From contig DIAV01000218.1 in assembly GCA_002415895.1 (NCBI GenBank), positions 6,062 to 14,232 on the forward strand: a stretch of 8,171 bases of DNA, read 5' to 3'. This DNA comes from Anaerolineales bacterium UBA5069 (lineage in GTDB: Bacteria; Chloroflexota; Anaerolineae; Caldilineales; Caldilineaceae). This document shows, one piece after another, positions 1-6,203 of the stretch (position 1 is its first letter; each line of letters begins with the position of its first letter). The position numbers were made by a program, and so were the translations under genes. The notes under the pieces were generated by a model. That model was not told the DNA's origin and did no database searches. It worked only from the letters and a program-made list of their open reading frames with translations.

Positions 1-264
1 GGGGGTGAGGTTGCTGTTGCGCCCACGCGCGCGCACGCTTCCGTGCGGGCTGCGGTACAATAGACAGGCGCGGCACAGGCTGGCGCAGGGGTGCGAAGCA
101 GAATCGGGTGCAGTCCCGTACCTTTCCGTGCAGTTGTTATTCCTTGCGCCTTTGCCCACTTTGCGCCCTTGCGGCATTGCGGCATTGCGTCAAAATGTTG
201 TTTTCATTCAGGTATGACTACAGAGACCGCCCATGAGCGGCGTTGAAAGATAATGAGGTTCTGG
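1..264. other. Gene-poor upstream region with small hairpins and T/G-rich repeats
   Basis: I see no convincing gene here; the short open frames lack a ribosome-binding site and family resemblance. It contains a 6-bp hairpin (CGCACG at 32-37, CGTGCG at 42-47, loop CTTC), a TACAAT hexamer at 56-61 that resembles a -10 box but has no recognisable -35, a CGGG/CCCG hairpin around 105-118, and a GGTAC/GTACC pairing between 54-58 and 118-122. From 143 to 190 it holds CTTTGCG-like units and two tandem GCGGCATT copies. The stretch probably carries the promoter of the lipoprotein gene, but I cannot place that promoter with confidence. Confidence 0.4.
143..190. repeat. Degenerate short repeats (CTTGCGCC/CTTTGCG units, tandem GCGGCATT)
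   Basis: The stretch reads as successive CTTGCGCC, TTTGCCCA and CTTTGCGCC units followed by GCGGCATT twice (171-178 and 179-186) and a partial third copy. CTTTGCG is the reverse complement of the CGCAAAG core that recurs in the 960-1077 repeat, so the two may belong to one intergenic repeat family. That link is an inference from a 7-base core. Confidence 0.4.
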
Positions 265-924
265 ATGCACACGAAACGGATCATGACAATTGTGCTGGCC
301 GCCCTGCTTGTTGCCCTGGCGCTTGCGTCGTGCGGCAAGGACAAAGAGACCACCGCACCCGCGGCAGCGGCCACACCTATTCCCGCCCCCGCGGCGGGCG
401 CGGCAGAAAGTGCCGCTGTGCCCGCCGCCTCCAGCGCAGAGAATGCAACCGAATCGCCGTTGCTGGCTGCCGGTGAGTCGCCCCTGGCCACACCTGCGGC
501 AAACTCGCCCATTCCCACGCCCACACCCGAGACTTCGGGGCTGACCGGTGCATCGACGGCCGACACAGGCTCGGTCTCCGGCCGCATACTCGTAACGCGT
601 GATGGCGTAGATACGCCCGTGGGCAATGTGATTGTCGGGCTTGCCGACGTGATCCGCGACGAAACCGGCGCACCCAAAGCCTCGGGCTATTCGCCGGATA
701 CGGCCGTCAAGGGCGTTACGGACGATGCCGGCGGCTTTACAATTGACAACGTGCCTGTGGGCCTCTATTCACTCATCCTTGATGCAGTCATCACCTCCTA
801 TCAGTTGGAGAACCCCAAATCGGGTGAAACGATCCTGATTGATGTCAAGGCCGGCGAAAACGTGGATATCGGCGTGCAGCGCTACGCTGAACTGCCGCTG
901 CCGGGCTTTGGCACCAGCAAGTAA
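265..924 (+). CDS. Lipoprotein with Ala/Pro/Thr linker and predicted beta-sandwich domain
   Basis: Predicted 219-aa lipoprotein of unknown function. From the ATG at 265 it begins with a basic n-region (MHTKR), a hydrophobic core and a lipobox LASC ending at Cys23, so it should be cleaved by signal peptidase II and lipid-anchored outside the cytoplasmic membrane. Residues about 24-102 form a low-complexity linker rich in Ala, Pro, Thr and Ser. From about 103 to the end the sequence (SVSGRI, then TPVGNVIVGLADV, then GVTDDAGGFTIDNVPVGLYSLIL) has the pattern of a carboxypeptidase-regulatory-like/Cna-B-type beta-sandwich, as found in surface and binding proteins. I chose the start at 265 because GAGG at 255-258 lies 6 nt upstream. 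An in-frame ATG at 253 would add MRFW without a good ribosome-binding site, and one at 283 would remove the positive n-region. It ends well before the next gene, with no clear intrinsic terminator. The ligand and partner are unknown. Confidence 0.82.
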   Translation: MHTKRIMTIVLAALLVALALASCGKDKETTAPAAAATPIPAPAAGAAESAAVPAASSAENATESPLLAAGESPLATPAANSPIPTPTPETSGLTGASTADTGSVSGRILVTRDGVDTPVGNVIVGLADVIRDETGAPKASGYSPDTAVKGVTDDAGGFTIDNVPVGLYSLILDAVITSYQLENPKSGETILIDVKAGENVDIGVQRYAELPLPGFGTSK

Positions 925-959
925 AATCATGACGCGGTGAAACCCACAACGACGACCAA

Positions 960-1077
960 ATCTCAACGCAAAGGCACAGAGGAACGCAAAGTAACGCAAA
1001 GAGAAGCAACTGCTCAGCAACAGCCGGCTTGCTGTTCTATGCGTTTCTTTGCTGCCTTCGCTCCTTTGCGTTGAGAT
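960..1077. repeat. MITE-like imperfect inverted repeat with AACGCAAAG units
   Basis: A 15-nt arm at 960-974 (ATCTCAACGCAAAGG) is perfectly reverse-complementary to 1063-1077. Inside, AACGCAAAG occurs three times in direct orientation (965-973, 983-991, 993-1001). GCAAAGAGAAGC at 996-1007 pairs imperfectly with GCGTTTCTTTGC at 1041-1052, and AACAGC/GCTGTT (1019-1024/1031-1036) forms the apical stem. The element is about 118 bp, has no coding capacity, and is folded like a MITE or REP-type intergenic repeat. Similar GCAAAG-rich repeats are, as I recall, common between genes in Chloroflexota and some other phyla. I cannot see a target-site duplication. Confidence 0.6.
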
Positions 1078-1099
1078 ATTGTTCTCATGCCGGTATCAT
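1071..1099 (+). promoter_or_regulatory. Sigma-70-type promoter for the response regulator gene
   Basis: TTGAGA at 1071-1076 matches the -35 consensus at 5 of 6 positions and is separated by 17 bp from TATCAT at 1094-1099 (5 of 6 to TATAAT). Transcription would begin near 1106, giving a leader of about 39 nt before the ATG at 1145. The -35 lies within the right arm of the 960-1077 inverted repeat. Confidence 0.6.
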
Positions 1100-1144
1100 T
1101 TGAGCGGCCCCGGCATGGGGCCCACATGAACAGAGCAGCGGCTT

Positions 1145-1858
1145 ATGAGCACGCAACCCCGCATTACCATTCTGGTCGTTGACGACGAACCGCGTATGGT
1201 GCGCTTCGTTAAAATGAACCTGGACCTCGAGGGCTACTTCACCCTCGAAGCCAACAACGGCATGGTGGCGCTGGAGAAGGTGCGCGACTACAACCCCGAC
1301 ATGGTGCTGCTCGACGTGGAAATGCCGGGCATGGATGGCTTCGAGACACTTAAGCGGCTGCGCCAGATCAGCGACGCCTCCGTCATTATGCTCACAGTGC
1401 GCTCCGACGAAGACGACAGGATCAAGGGGCTGGACCTGGGCGCCGATGACTACATTACCAAACCCTTCAGCCCGCGCGAACTCTCCAGCCGCGTGCGCGC
1501 CGTGCTGCGCCGCTCGGAAAATAGTGGCCGCCTTGAAAAGCAGACGGTCACGATTGATGACCGCCTGCAGGTGGATTTGCAGCGGCGCGACGTAATTGTG
1601 GATGGCGAGCGCATCAGCCTGCGCCCCACTGAATATCGCCTGCTCTACCAGCTCATTCAGAACGCGGGCTGGGTCATCCCCCACGAAACACTGCTCACCA
1701 AGGTGTGGGGGCCGGAGTACCTGAATGACAACCACCTGCTGCGCCTGTACATCACCTACCTGCGCAAAAAGATCGAGCCGGACCTCGAATCACCCCGCTA
1801 CATCTTCACCGAGCGGGGCCTTGGCTACCGCTTTGTCGATTACAAACGGGGCGAGTAG
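1145..1858 (+). CDS. OmpR/PhoB-family two-component response regulator
   Basis: A 237-aa DNA-binding response regulator, the usual size for the OmpR/PhoB family. The receiver domain (about 6-120) has the acidic pair Asp13-Asp14, the phospho-acceptor Asp57 in [11 protein letters not shown], the switch Thr84 and the invariant Lys106 in YITKPF, so it should be phosphorylated by a histidine kinase. The C-terminal winged helix (about 135-235) shows the family pattern RPTEYRLL, then [16 protein letters not shown], ending GLGYRF; it would bind direct repeats in promoters. No histidine kinase is adjacent, so the partner and stimulus are unknown and I give no gene name. No strong ribosome-binding site precedes the ATG, but the predicted promoter and domain start both support this position. 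It has no visible terminator before the rpsB promoter, so read-through into the translation cluster is possible. Confidence 0.95.
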   Translation: MSTQPRITILVVDDEPRMVRFVKMNLDLEGYFTLEANNGMVALEKVRDYNPDMVLLDVEMPGMDGFETLKRLRQISDASVIMLTVRSDEDDRIKGLDLGADDYITKPFSPRELSSRVRAVLRRSENSGRLEKQTVTIDDRLQVDLQRRDVIVDGERISLRPTEYRLLYQLIQNAGWVIPHETLLTKVWGPEYLNDNHLLRLYITYLRKKIEPDLESPRYIFTERGLGYRFVDYKRGE

Positions 1859-1897
1859 CAGGCAACGCGTCTACACAAGATTAGCAGACCCTCACGT

Positions 1898-1926
1898 TTG
1901 ATCTTGCCTCTCGTCTGATGTACAAT
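1898..1926 (+). promoter_or_regulatory. Promoter of rpsB-tsf
   Basis: TTGATC at 1898-1903 (4 of 6 to the -35 consensus) is followed after exactly 17 bp by TACAAT at 1921-1926 (5 of 6). Transcription would start near 1933, leaving an untranslated leader of about 170 nt before rpsB. Confidence 0.65.
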
Positions 1927-1932
1927 TCTCCT

Positions 1933-2103
1933 TCGGTGCCCGGCACGCGCGCACTGCGCGCGGCCTTGCGCCACAACAAACCATCCTGCACGCCCCCGGA
2001 CCGGCGAACCGGGTGCCACACGAAATCCTGTGCACAGCTGCACACGTGTGGTCAGTTCGCGGAATGAAGGGTGCGGAAGAGCAACCCATAGGGAGACACA
2101 ACC
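1933..2103 (+). promoter_or_regulatory. Structured 5' leader of rpsB, possible S2 autoregulatory site
   Basis: The long untranslated leader contains a strong hairpin at 1942-1965 (GGC, a bulged A, CGCGCGC, loop ACT, GCGCGCG, GCC) and a second at 2029-2044 (TGTGCA, loop CAGC, TGCACA). The ribosome-binding site AGGGAG is at 2090-2095. In other bacteria the rpsB-tsf mRNA leader is bound by S2 as feedback control; whether this unrelated-looking leader does so is inference. The hairpins are seen directly in the sequence. Confidence 0.4.
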
Positions 2104-2970
2104 ATGGCAGTATCAATGAAGGAACTGTTGGAGGCGGGCGTCCACTTTGGCCACCGCACACAACGCTGGAATCCCAAAATGCGCCCGTATATCTTCACCG
2201 AGCGCAGCGGGATTCACATTATCGACCTGCAGCAAACGCTTGCAGAGTTGAATGCCGCGTCCAAGCGCATTACGGACGTTGTTGCCAAGGGTGGCACCGT
2301 GCTCTTTGTGGGCACCAAGCGCCAGGCGCAGGCCACCATTCGCGCCGAAGCCGAACGCTGCCAGATGCCCTACGTCACCGAGCGCTGGCTGGGCGGCACC
2401 CTCACCAACTGGGCTACCATTCGCCAGCGCCTTGAGTTCCTGCTCAGCACCGAGCGCAAGATGGACAGCGGTGAGTTCAAGAACTACACCAAGAAAGAGC
2501 GCCTGAGCATTCAGCGCGAAGTGGACAAACTCAACCGCCGCATTGGCGGCCTCAAGGTCATGCGCAAGCTGCCCGACATTGTCTTTGTGGTTGATACAAG
2601 CCTGGAGGACCTGGCTGTTACCGAAGCCACCCGCCTGCACATTCCCATTGTGGGTATGGTTGACACCAACGCCGATCCCACACCGATCGAATATGTCGTG
2701 CCCAGCAATGATGACGCCATTCGCTCCGTCAAGTTGATTGTCTCGGTGATTGCCGACGCCGTGATGGAAGGCATTAACGTCCGCGACCAGGTTCAGGTCG
2801 ATTCGGGCGCTCGGGGTGACATCGCCGATCAGGAGCAGTACCTGGGACCGAGCACGCTGGCCAAGATGCGCGGCATTGATGATGAGAGTGATGTGGATGC
2901 GATCATCGACATCGACCTTGACGAGCTTGAAGTGCCCGACGCCGAAGCCGGCGATGACATCGCTGCCTAA
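2104..2970 (+). CDS. rpsB: 30S ribosomal protein S2
   Basis: S2 of the small ribosomal subunit, 288 aa; it binds late near the head-body junction together with S1 and is needed for initiation. Family signatures are clear: GVHFGHRT at 12-19, GTKRQA at 70-75, [10 protein letters not shown] at 94-103, and the [13 protein letters not shown] segment near 180-195. AGGGAG at 2090-2095 sits 8 nt before the ATG; a second Met at residue 5 is a less likely start. The core fold ends near residue 230, and the remainder is an extension ending in a strongly acidic tail: the last 32 residues hold 10 Asp and 4 Glu and no Lys or Arg. Most S2 proteins are nearer 230-260 aa, so this tail is the unusual part. It is followed 74 nt later by tsf, as in most bacteria, and shares its promoter. 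Confidence 0.98.
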   Translation: MAVSMKELLEAGVHFGHRTQRWNPKMRPYIFTERSGIHIIDLQQTLAELNAASKRITDVVAKGGTVLFVGTKRQAQATIRAEAERCQMPYVTERWLGGTLTNWATIRQRLEFLLSTERKMDSGEFKNYTKKERLSIQREVDKLNRRIGGLKVMRKLPDIVFVVDTSLEDLAVTEATRLHIPIVGMVDTNADPTPIEYVVPSNDDAIRSVKLIVSVIADAVMEGINVRDQVQVDSGARGDIADQEQYLGPSTLAKMRGIDDESDVDAIIDIDLDELEVPDAEAGDDIAA

Positions 2971-3044
2971 CCGACACCGCCTCTGACGGTTGAACGATAA
3001 AGAACCCTGCCATCCAGCGCAGGGCGACAAATGGAGAATGACTT

Positions 3045-3641
3045 ATGGCCGTAGTAACCACTGAGATGGTAAAACTCCTGCGCGAGGCAACCGACGCCGG
3101 CGTGCTGGATTGCAAGAAGGCACTTACCGAGTACGATGGCGACTTTGATAAGGCCGCCGAGTACCTGCGCAAGAAGGGGTTGGCAAAAGCTGCCACCAAG
3201 ACGACCCGCGCCGCCAATGAAGGCATCATTGGCGAGTATATGCACAGCAACCACAAAATGGCTGCCCTTGTGCGCCTGAACTGCGAGACGGACTTTGTGG
3301 CTCGCAACGAGATCTTCCAGGCTCTGGCACGCGAAATTGCCATGCAGGTAGCCGCCGCCCGCCCGCTCTACGTCTCGCGCGACGAAGTGCCCGCCGAAGC
3401 GGTTGCCAAGGAGAAGGAAATCTACACGGCGCAGATGCAGGAGAGCGGCAAGCCCGCCGCGGTGATCGAGCGCATTGTCGAAGGCAAGCTCGACAAGTGG
3501 TACAGCGAAGTCTGCCTGCTGGAGCAATCCAACATCCGCAACGCTGACATCACAATTCAGCAAATGCTCACCGATGCAATCGCCAAGTTGGGCGAGAACA
3601 TCAAGATCGGCGGCTTCAGCCGCCTCGCCATCGGCGAATAA
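3045..3641 (+). CDS. tsf: Elongation factor Ts (short form)
   Basis: Nucleotide-exchange factor that releases GDP from EF-Tu so it can be reloaded with GTP and aminoacyl-tRNA. The N-terminal UBA-like module (about 1-50) carries the usual [16 protein letters not shown] pattern, and the EF-Tu-contacting motif TDFVARN is at 82-88. At 198 aa it is the compact type with one core subdomain, like Thermus and cyanobacterial/plastid EF-Ts, rather than the roughly 280-aa enterobacterial form. It reads to a natural end ([10 protein letters not shown]), so it is not truncated. GGAG at 3033-3036 lies 8 nt before the ATG. It is co-transcribed with rpsB and ends 9 nt before a long perfect hairpin that should close this module. 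Confidence 0.97.
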   Translation: MAVVTTEMVKLLREATDAGVLDCKKALTEYDGDFDKAAEYLRKKGLAKAATKTTRAANEGIIGEYMHSNHKMAALVRLNCETDFVARNEIFQALAREIAMQVAAARPLYVSRDEVPAEAVAKEKEIYTAQMQESGKPAAVIERIVEGKLDKWYSEVCLLEQSNIRNADITIQQMLTDAIAKLGENIKIGGFSRLAIGE

Positions 3642-3649
3642 GCGACGCC

Positions 3650-3694
3650 ACATAAACGAATGCCCAGCCCAAGCGGCTGGGCATTCGTTTATGT
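3650..3694. terminator. Perfect 20-bp stem-loop after tsf, likely terminator
   Basis: Bases 3650-3669 pair without a mismatch to 3675-3694 around the 5-nt loop CAAGC. The loop-proximal part is GC-rich (GCCCAGCC/GGCTGGGC) and the basal part A/T-rich (CATAAACGAA/TTCGTTTATG), which would serve as the weak U-rich end in either direction. It lies directly after tsf and before the pyrH promoter, so it probably separates the two transcripts. The lack of a pure T-tract and the unusual length leave room for an mRNA-stabilising role instead. Confidence 0.7.
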
Positions 3695-3742
3695 AGACGC
3701 AACGCGCACAAAGTGTGGCGTGCGAACGCAGCGTGCGCAACG

Positions 3743-3751
3743 TGCTATAGT
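3743..3751 (+). promoter_or_regulatory. Extended -10 promoter of pyrH
   Basis: TGC directly precedes TATAGT (3746-3751), giving an extended -10 element. No good -35 is visible at 16-18 bp, which extended -10 promoters can tolerate. The start would be near 3758, about 36 nt before the pyrH ATG. Confidence 0.5.
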
Positions 3752-3793
3752 TGAGCCACATAATCAGCGCATCATGCAATGAGGAGATGGACC

Positions 3794-4513
3794 ATGGCAG
3801 AAATCAAATACCGTCGCATCCTGCTCAAGCTGGGTGGCGAAGCATTGGCGGGTGAGGGCGGCTTTGGCATCAATCCCAGCCAGGCCGAGTTTGTGGCGCA
3901 GAAAGTCGTGCAGGTTGTCAATATGGGGGTGCAGGTCGCTGTCGTCATTGGCGGCGGCAACCTCTGGCGCGGCAAGGCCGATGGTCTCGATCACGGCATG
4001 GAGCGCGTAACGGCAGATCATATGGGAATGCTCGCCACGGTGATGAATTCGCTGGCGCTCCAGGACGCGCTCGAGCGTGAGGGTATTCCCACGCGCGTAA
4101 TGACGGGCATTGAGGTGCGCGCCGTGGCCGAACCCTACATCCAGCGCCGAGCAATTCGTCATCTGGAAAAGGGCCGCGTCATCATCTTTGGCGCAGGCAC
4201 AGGCAACCCCTACTTCACCACCGACACGGCTGCCAGCCTGCGCGCGATGGAAATTGACGCCGAACTGCTGATCAAGGCCACCAAGGTGGACGCCGTTTAC
4301 GATATGGACCCCAAAAAGAATGCCAATGCCGTTGCCTATCAAACGCTGACATACATCGAGGCGCTGAACAGGCGGCTGGGCGTCATGGACAGCACCGCCA
4401 TGGCCATGTGCATGGACAATGATCTTCCCATTCAGGTTGTGAACCTGTGGGCCGAGGATACACTGCTCAAGGTCGTCACAGGCGTGCCCGTGGGGACGGT
4501 CATCAGGGCCTAG
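3794..4513 (+). CDS. pyrH: Uridylate kinase (UMP kinase)
   Basis: Bacterial-type UMP kinase (239 aa), which phosphorylates UMP to UDP with ATP; it belongs to the amino-acid-kinase fold and is hexameric and usually GTP-activated, UTP-inhibited. Visible motifs are the phosphate-binding KLGGEAL at 12-18, [10 protein letters not shown] at 51-60, [15 protein letters not shown] at 133-147, then [16 protein letters not shown], and [20 protein letters not shown] near the end. I place the start at 3794 because GAGGAGAT at 3781-3788 is a well-spaced ribosome-binding site; the in-frame ATG at 3779 overlaps that site and would only add MRRWT. The gene sits between its own extended -10 promoter and a downstream hairpin, so it may be transcribed alone as well as with its neighbours. 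Its product supplies UTP and CTP for RNA, for sugar-nucleotide synthesis and for the CTP used by CdsA. Confidence 0.97.
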   Translation: MAEIKYRRILLKLGGEALAGEGGFGINPSQAEFVAQKVVQVVNMGVQVAVVIGGGNLWRGKADGLDHGMERVTADHMGMLATVMNSLALQDALEREGIPTRVMTGIEVRAVAEPYIQRRAIRHLEKGRVIIFGAGTGNPYFTTDTAASLRAMEIDAELLIKATKVDAVYDMDPKKNANAVAYQTLTYIEALNRRLGVMDSTAMAMCMDNDLPIQVVNLWAEDTLLKVVTGVPVGTVIRA

Positions 4514-4578
4514 CAGGAGCGCCAGCCAGATTAACCAAGCCGATTGACTCTCCAGTCATCCAGAGCAGGTCAAGGGGT

Positions 4579-4608
4579 GCGGTGGCTCTTGTGCGCAAGA
4601 GCCACCGC
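4579..4608 (+). terminator. 13-bp hairpin after pyrH, possible terminator
   Basis: GCGGTGGCTCTTG at 4579-4591 pairs perfectly with 4596-4608 around the loop TGCG. It lies between the pyrH stop and the frr promoter. No T-run follows (TGTCTGCG), so it may terminate weakly, protect the pyrH 3' end, or need Rho. Confidence 0.5.
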
Positions 4609-4666
4609 TGTCTGCGTAAACGCACCGGACGCACCCACCGCTTTGTTTCCTGCGCGGCGCGCTTTC

Positions 4667-4675
4667 TGCTACAAT
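4667..4675 (+). promoter_or_regulatory. Extended -10 promoter of frr
   Basis: TGC followed directly by TACAAT (4670-4675) forms an extended -10 element almost identical to the one before pyrH. The -35 region is poor (TTCCTG at 17 bp). The start would be near 4682, giving an 89-nt leader to frr. Confidence 0.5.
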
Positions 4676-4770
4676 CACAAGCGCAATGGCCGCACCACAC
4701 AACGATGCGCCATTTTGCCGACTCCCCTGCAACCATTCACCCAGCAACTCTTCACACAAGGAGTCCCCTC

Positions 4771-5328
4771 ATGATTGATGACGTGCTGCATGAGGCAACG
4801 GAGCGCATGAACAAGGCAATTGAGTCGCTCCGCCATGATTTCCTCACCATCCGCACAGGTCGCGCCACGCCGGCCCTGCTGGATGGCATCAAGGTCGATT
4901 ACTACGGCGTGCCCACACCGCTGCAGCAGTTGGCCACCATCTCCATCCCCGAGGCGCAGCAGATCATGATCAAGCCCTACTCCAAGGGCGATATGCACAT
5001 GATTGAGAAAGCGATTGCCACCTCAGACCTGGGGCTCTCACCCAATAACGACGGCATCGCGATCCGCCTCAACATTCCGCCGCTCAACGAGGAACGCCGG
5101 CGCGACCTGACCAAAGTCGTCAGCAAGCGCACCGAAGAGGCGCGCGTCGCCGTGCGCAACATCCGCCGCGATGCAATTCACGACCTCAAGGAATTCGAGA
5201 AAGAGCATTTGATCTCCGAGGATGACCTGGACGTGGGCGAGAAGAAGGTCCAGGAAAAAACCGATGCGATGATCAAGCGCGTGGACGAACTGGCCAAAGA
5301 CAAAGACGCCGAGATCATGACTGTCTAG
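4771..5328 (+). CDS. frr: Ribosome recycling factor
   Basis: RRF, 185 aa, exactly the usual length; with EF-G it splits post-termination ribosomes into subunits. Conserved features include the [19 protein letters not shown] segment beginning at Arg28, [13 protein letters not shown] near 58-70, the domain II portion [24 protein letters not shown] at about 87-110, and the charged long C-terminal helix to the end. I chose the ATG at 4771 because AAGGAG at 4758-4763 is a good ribosome-binding site 7 nt upstream; a longer in-frame reading upstream crosses the pyrH 3' end and the frr promoter and shows no RRF similarity. The gene is followed after 8 nt by a GC-rich hairpin, which would make frr a nearly independent unit between pyrH and uppS. 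Confidence 0.98.
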   Translation: MIDDVLHEATERMNKAIESLRHDFLTIRTGRATPALLDGIKVDYYGVPTPLQQLATISIPEAQQIMIKPYSKGDMHMIEKAIATSDLGLSPNNDGIAIRLNIPPLNEERRRDLTKVVSKRTEEARVAVRNIRRDAIHDLKEFEKEHLISEDDLDVGEKKVQEKTDAMIKRVDELAKDKDAEIMTV

Positions 5329-5336
5329 CCATCTTC

Positions 5337-5364
5337 AAGGGGCGGCATCCACCTGCCGCCCCTT
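5337..5364 (+). terminator. Intrinsic terminator or attenuator between frr and uppS
   Basis: AAGGGGCGGCA at 5337-5347 pairs perfectly over 11 bp with 5354-5364, loop TCCACC, and is followed by the T-rich CTCTTCATCTCGTTTC. It ends only 16 nt before the uppS ribosome-binding site, so it could terminate frr or attenuate read-through into uppS-cdsA. No separate uppS promoter is evident, which suggests partial read-through. Confidence 0.7.
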
Positions 5365-5392
5365 CTCTTCATCTCGTTTCAGGAGTCGTGCC

Positions 5393-6190
5393 TTGACCAG
5401 CCAGCCCGCCGAGCAGCGCGCCGCGCACAAACCAACCAACCCGACACCAACTCCGCGCCATGTGGGCATTATTATGGACGGCAATGGCCGCTGGGCGCAG
5501 AACCGCGGCCTGCCCCGCCTTGCCGGCCACCGTGCGGGTGTGGACAACATCAAGCGCATCCTTGAGAGCAGCGTAGAGTTTGGCGTTGAGGTGCTTTCCA
5601 TCTACGCCTTCTCCACCGAGAATTGGCGGCGCCCACCCGACGAAGTGACGGGCCTCATGCGCCTGCTGGGGCTCACCATCCAGCGCCAACTAGGTGACCT
5701 GAACCGCAATGGCGTCAAGATAGTCCACAGTGGCCGCCTGGAAGGGATTGAGCCCAGTCTCCAGCGCCAGGTGCGCAACGCCCTGGAAGTGACAAAGAAC
5801 AACAGCCGCATCGTCCTCAATGTGGCCTTCAACTATGGCGGGCGCGCCGAAATCCTCGACGCCATGCGGCGCATCATGCAGGAAGGCATCCCACCCGAAG
5901 CAGTCACCGAAGAGCTGCTAAGCCACTACCTCTATGTAGCCGACTTGCCCGACCCTGACCTCATCATCCGCACGGGGGGCGAGTGGCGGCTGAGCAATTT
6001 TCTGCTCTGGCAGGCGGCCTACGCCGAGTATTACCAAACGCCCACCTACTGGCCCGACTTCAACGAAGACGAGTTGCGGCGCGCGCTGGAGGCCTACGCC
6101 GGCCGGCAGCGGCGCTTTGGCGGCGTTGTCGCACAGACAATAAACCCCGGCAATTCTCAATCACCTGCGACTTCCGTCGCCCAGGCCTGA
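5393..6190 (+). CDS. uppS: Undecaprenyl diphosphate synthase (cis-prenyltransferase)
   Basis: Adds isopentenyl diphosphate units in cis to farnesyl diphosphate to make the C55 carrier for peptidoglycan and other wall polymers; soluble but membrane-associated. All family motifs are present: MDGNGRWA at 28-35 with catalytic Asp29, GHRAG at 45-49, FSTENWRRP at 73-81, FNYGGRAEI at 146-154, and [16 protein letters not shown] at 192-207 with the diphosphate- and Mg-binding Arg193, Glu197, Arg199 and Ser201. It is 265 aa with a Pro/Thr-rich N-terminal lead of about 20 residues. The start is a TTG: AGGAG at 5381-5385 is 7 nt upstream, and there is no ATG before the conserved MDGNGRWA, where starting would remove the motif's upstream strand. 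cdsA begins 13 nt after its stop, so the two are translated from one message. The synthase could in principle make a different chain length; the motifs do not settle this. Confidence 0.96.
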   Translation: MTSQPAEQRAAHKPTNPTPTPRHVGIIMDGNGRWAQNRGLPRLAGHRAGVDNIKRILESSVEFGVEVLSIYAFSTENWRRPPDEVTGLMRLLGLTIQRQLGDLNRNGVKIVHSGRLEGIEPSLQRQVRNALEVTKNNSRIVLNVAFNYGGRAEILDAMRRIMQEGIPPEAVTEELLSHYLYVADLPDPDLIIRTGGEWRLSNFLLWQAAYAEYYQTPTYWPDFNEDELRRALEAYAGRQRRFGGVVAQTINPGNSQSPATSVAQA

Positions 6191-6203
6191 AATTCTTCCC
6201 TCC

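Noticed and set aside
85..125. Possible cobalamin riboswitch core (GGTGCGAA followed by GCAGTCCCGTACC)
   Set aside because: The order resembles part of the cobalamin riboswitch core, but the upstream AGGGAA element and the downstream B12-box pattern are missing and the next gene is not a typical target.
1085..1735. 216-aa open frame on the minus strand opposite the response regulator
   Set aside because: Antisense shadow of a conserved gene in G+C-rich sequence; His/Val-rich composition typical of such shadows.
3005..3024. CCCTGC/GCAGGG 6-bp hairpin between rpsB and tsf
   Set aside because: Short stem with an 8-nt loop and no T-tract; too weak to call a terminator or processing site.
2113..3030. 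305-aa open frame on the minus strand opposite rpsB
   Set aside because: It is the antisense shadow of rpsB, whose plus-strand protein is unmistakable; it has no ribosome-binding site or family resemblance.
2967..3779. 270-aa minus-strand open frame across tsf and the following hairpin
   Set aside because: Shadow of tsf; it would also have to be translated through the 20-bp terminator-like hairpin.
4447..4770. Upstream extension of the frr reading frame
   Set aside because: The open frame runs back into pyrH, but this part crosses the hairpin and the frr promoter, lacks RRF similarity, and the ATG at 4771 gives the exact family length with a good ribosome-binding site.
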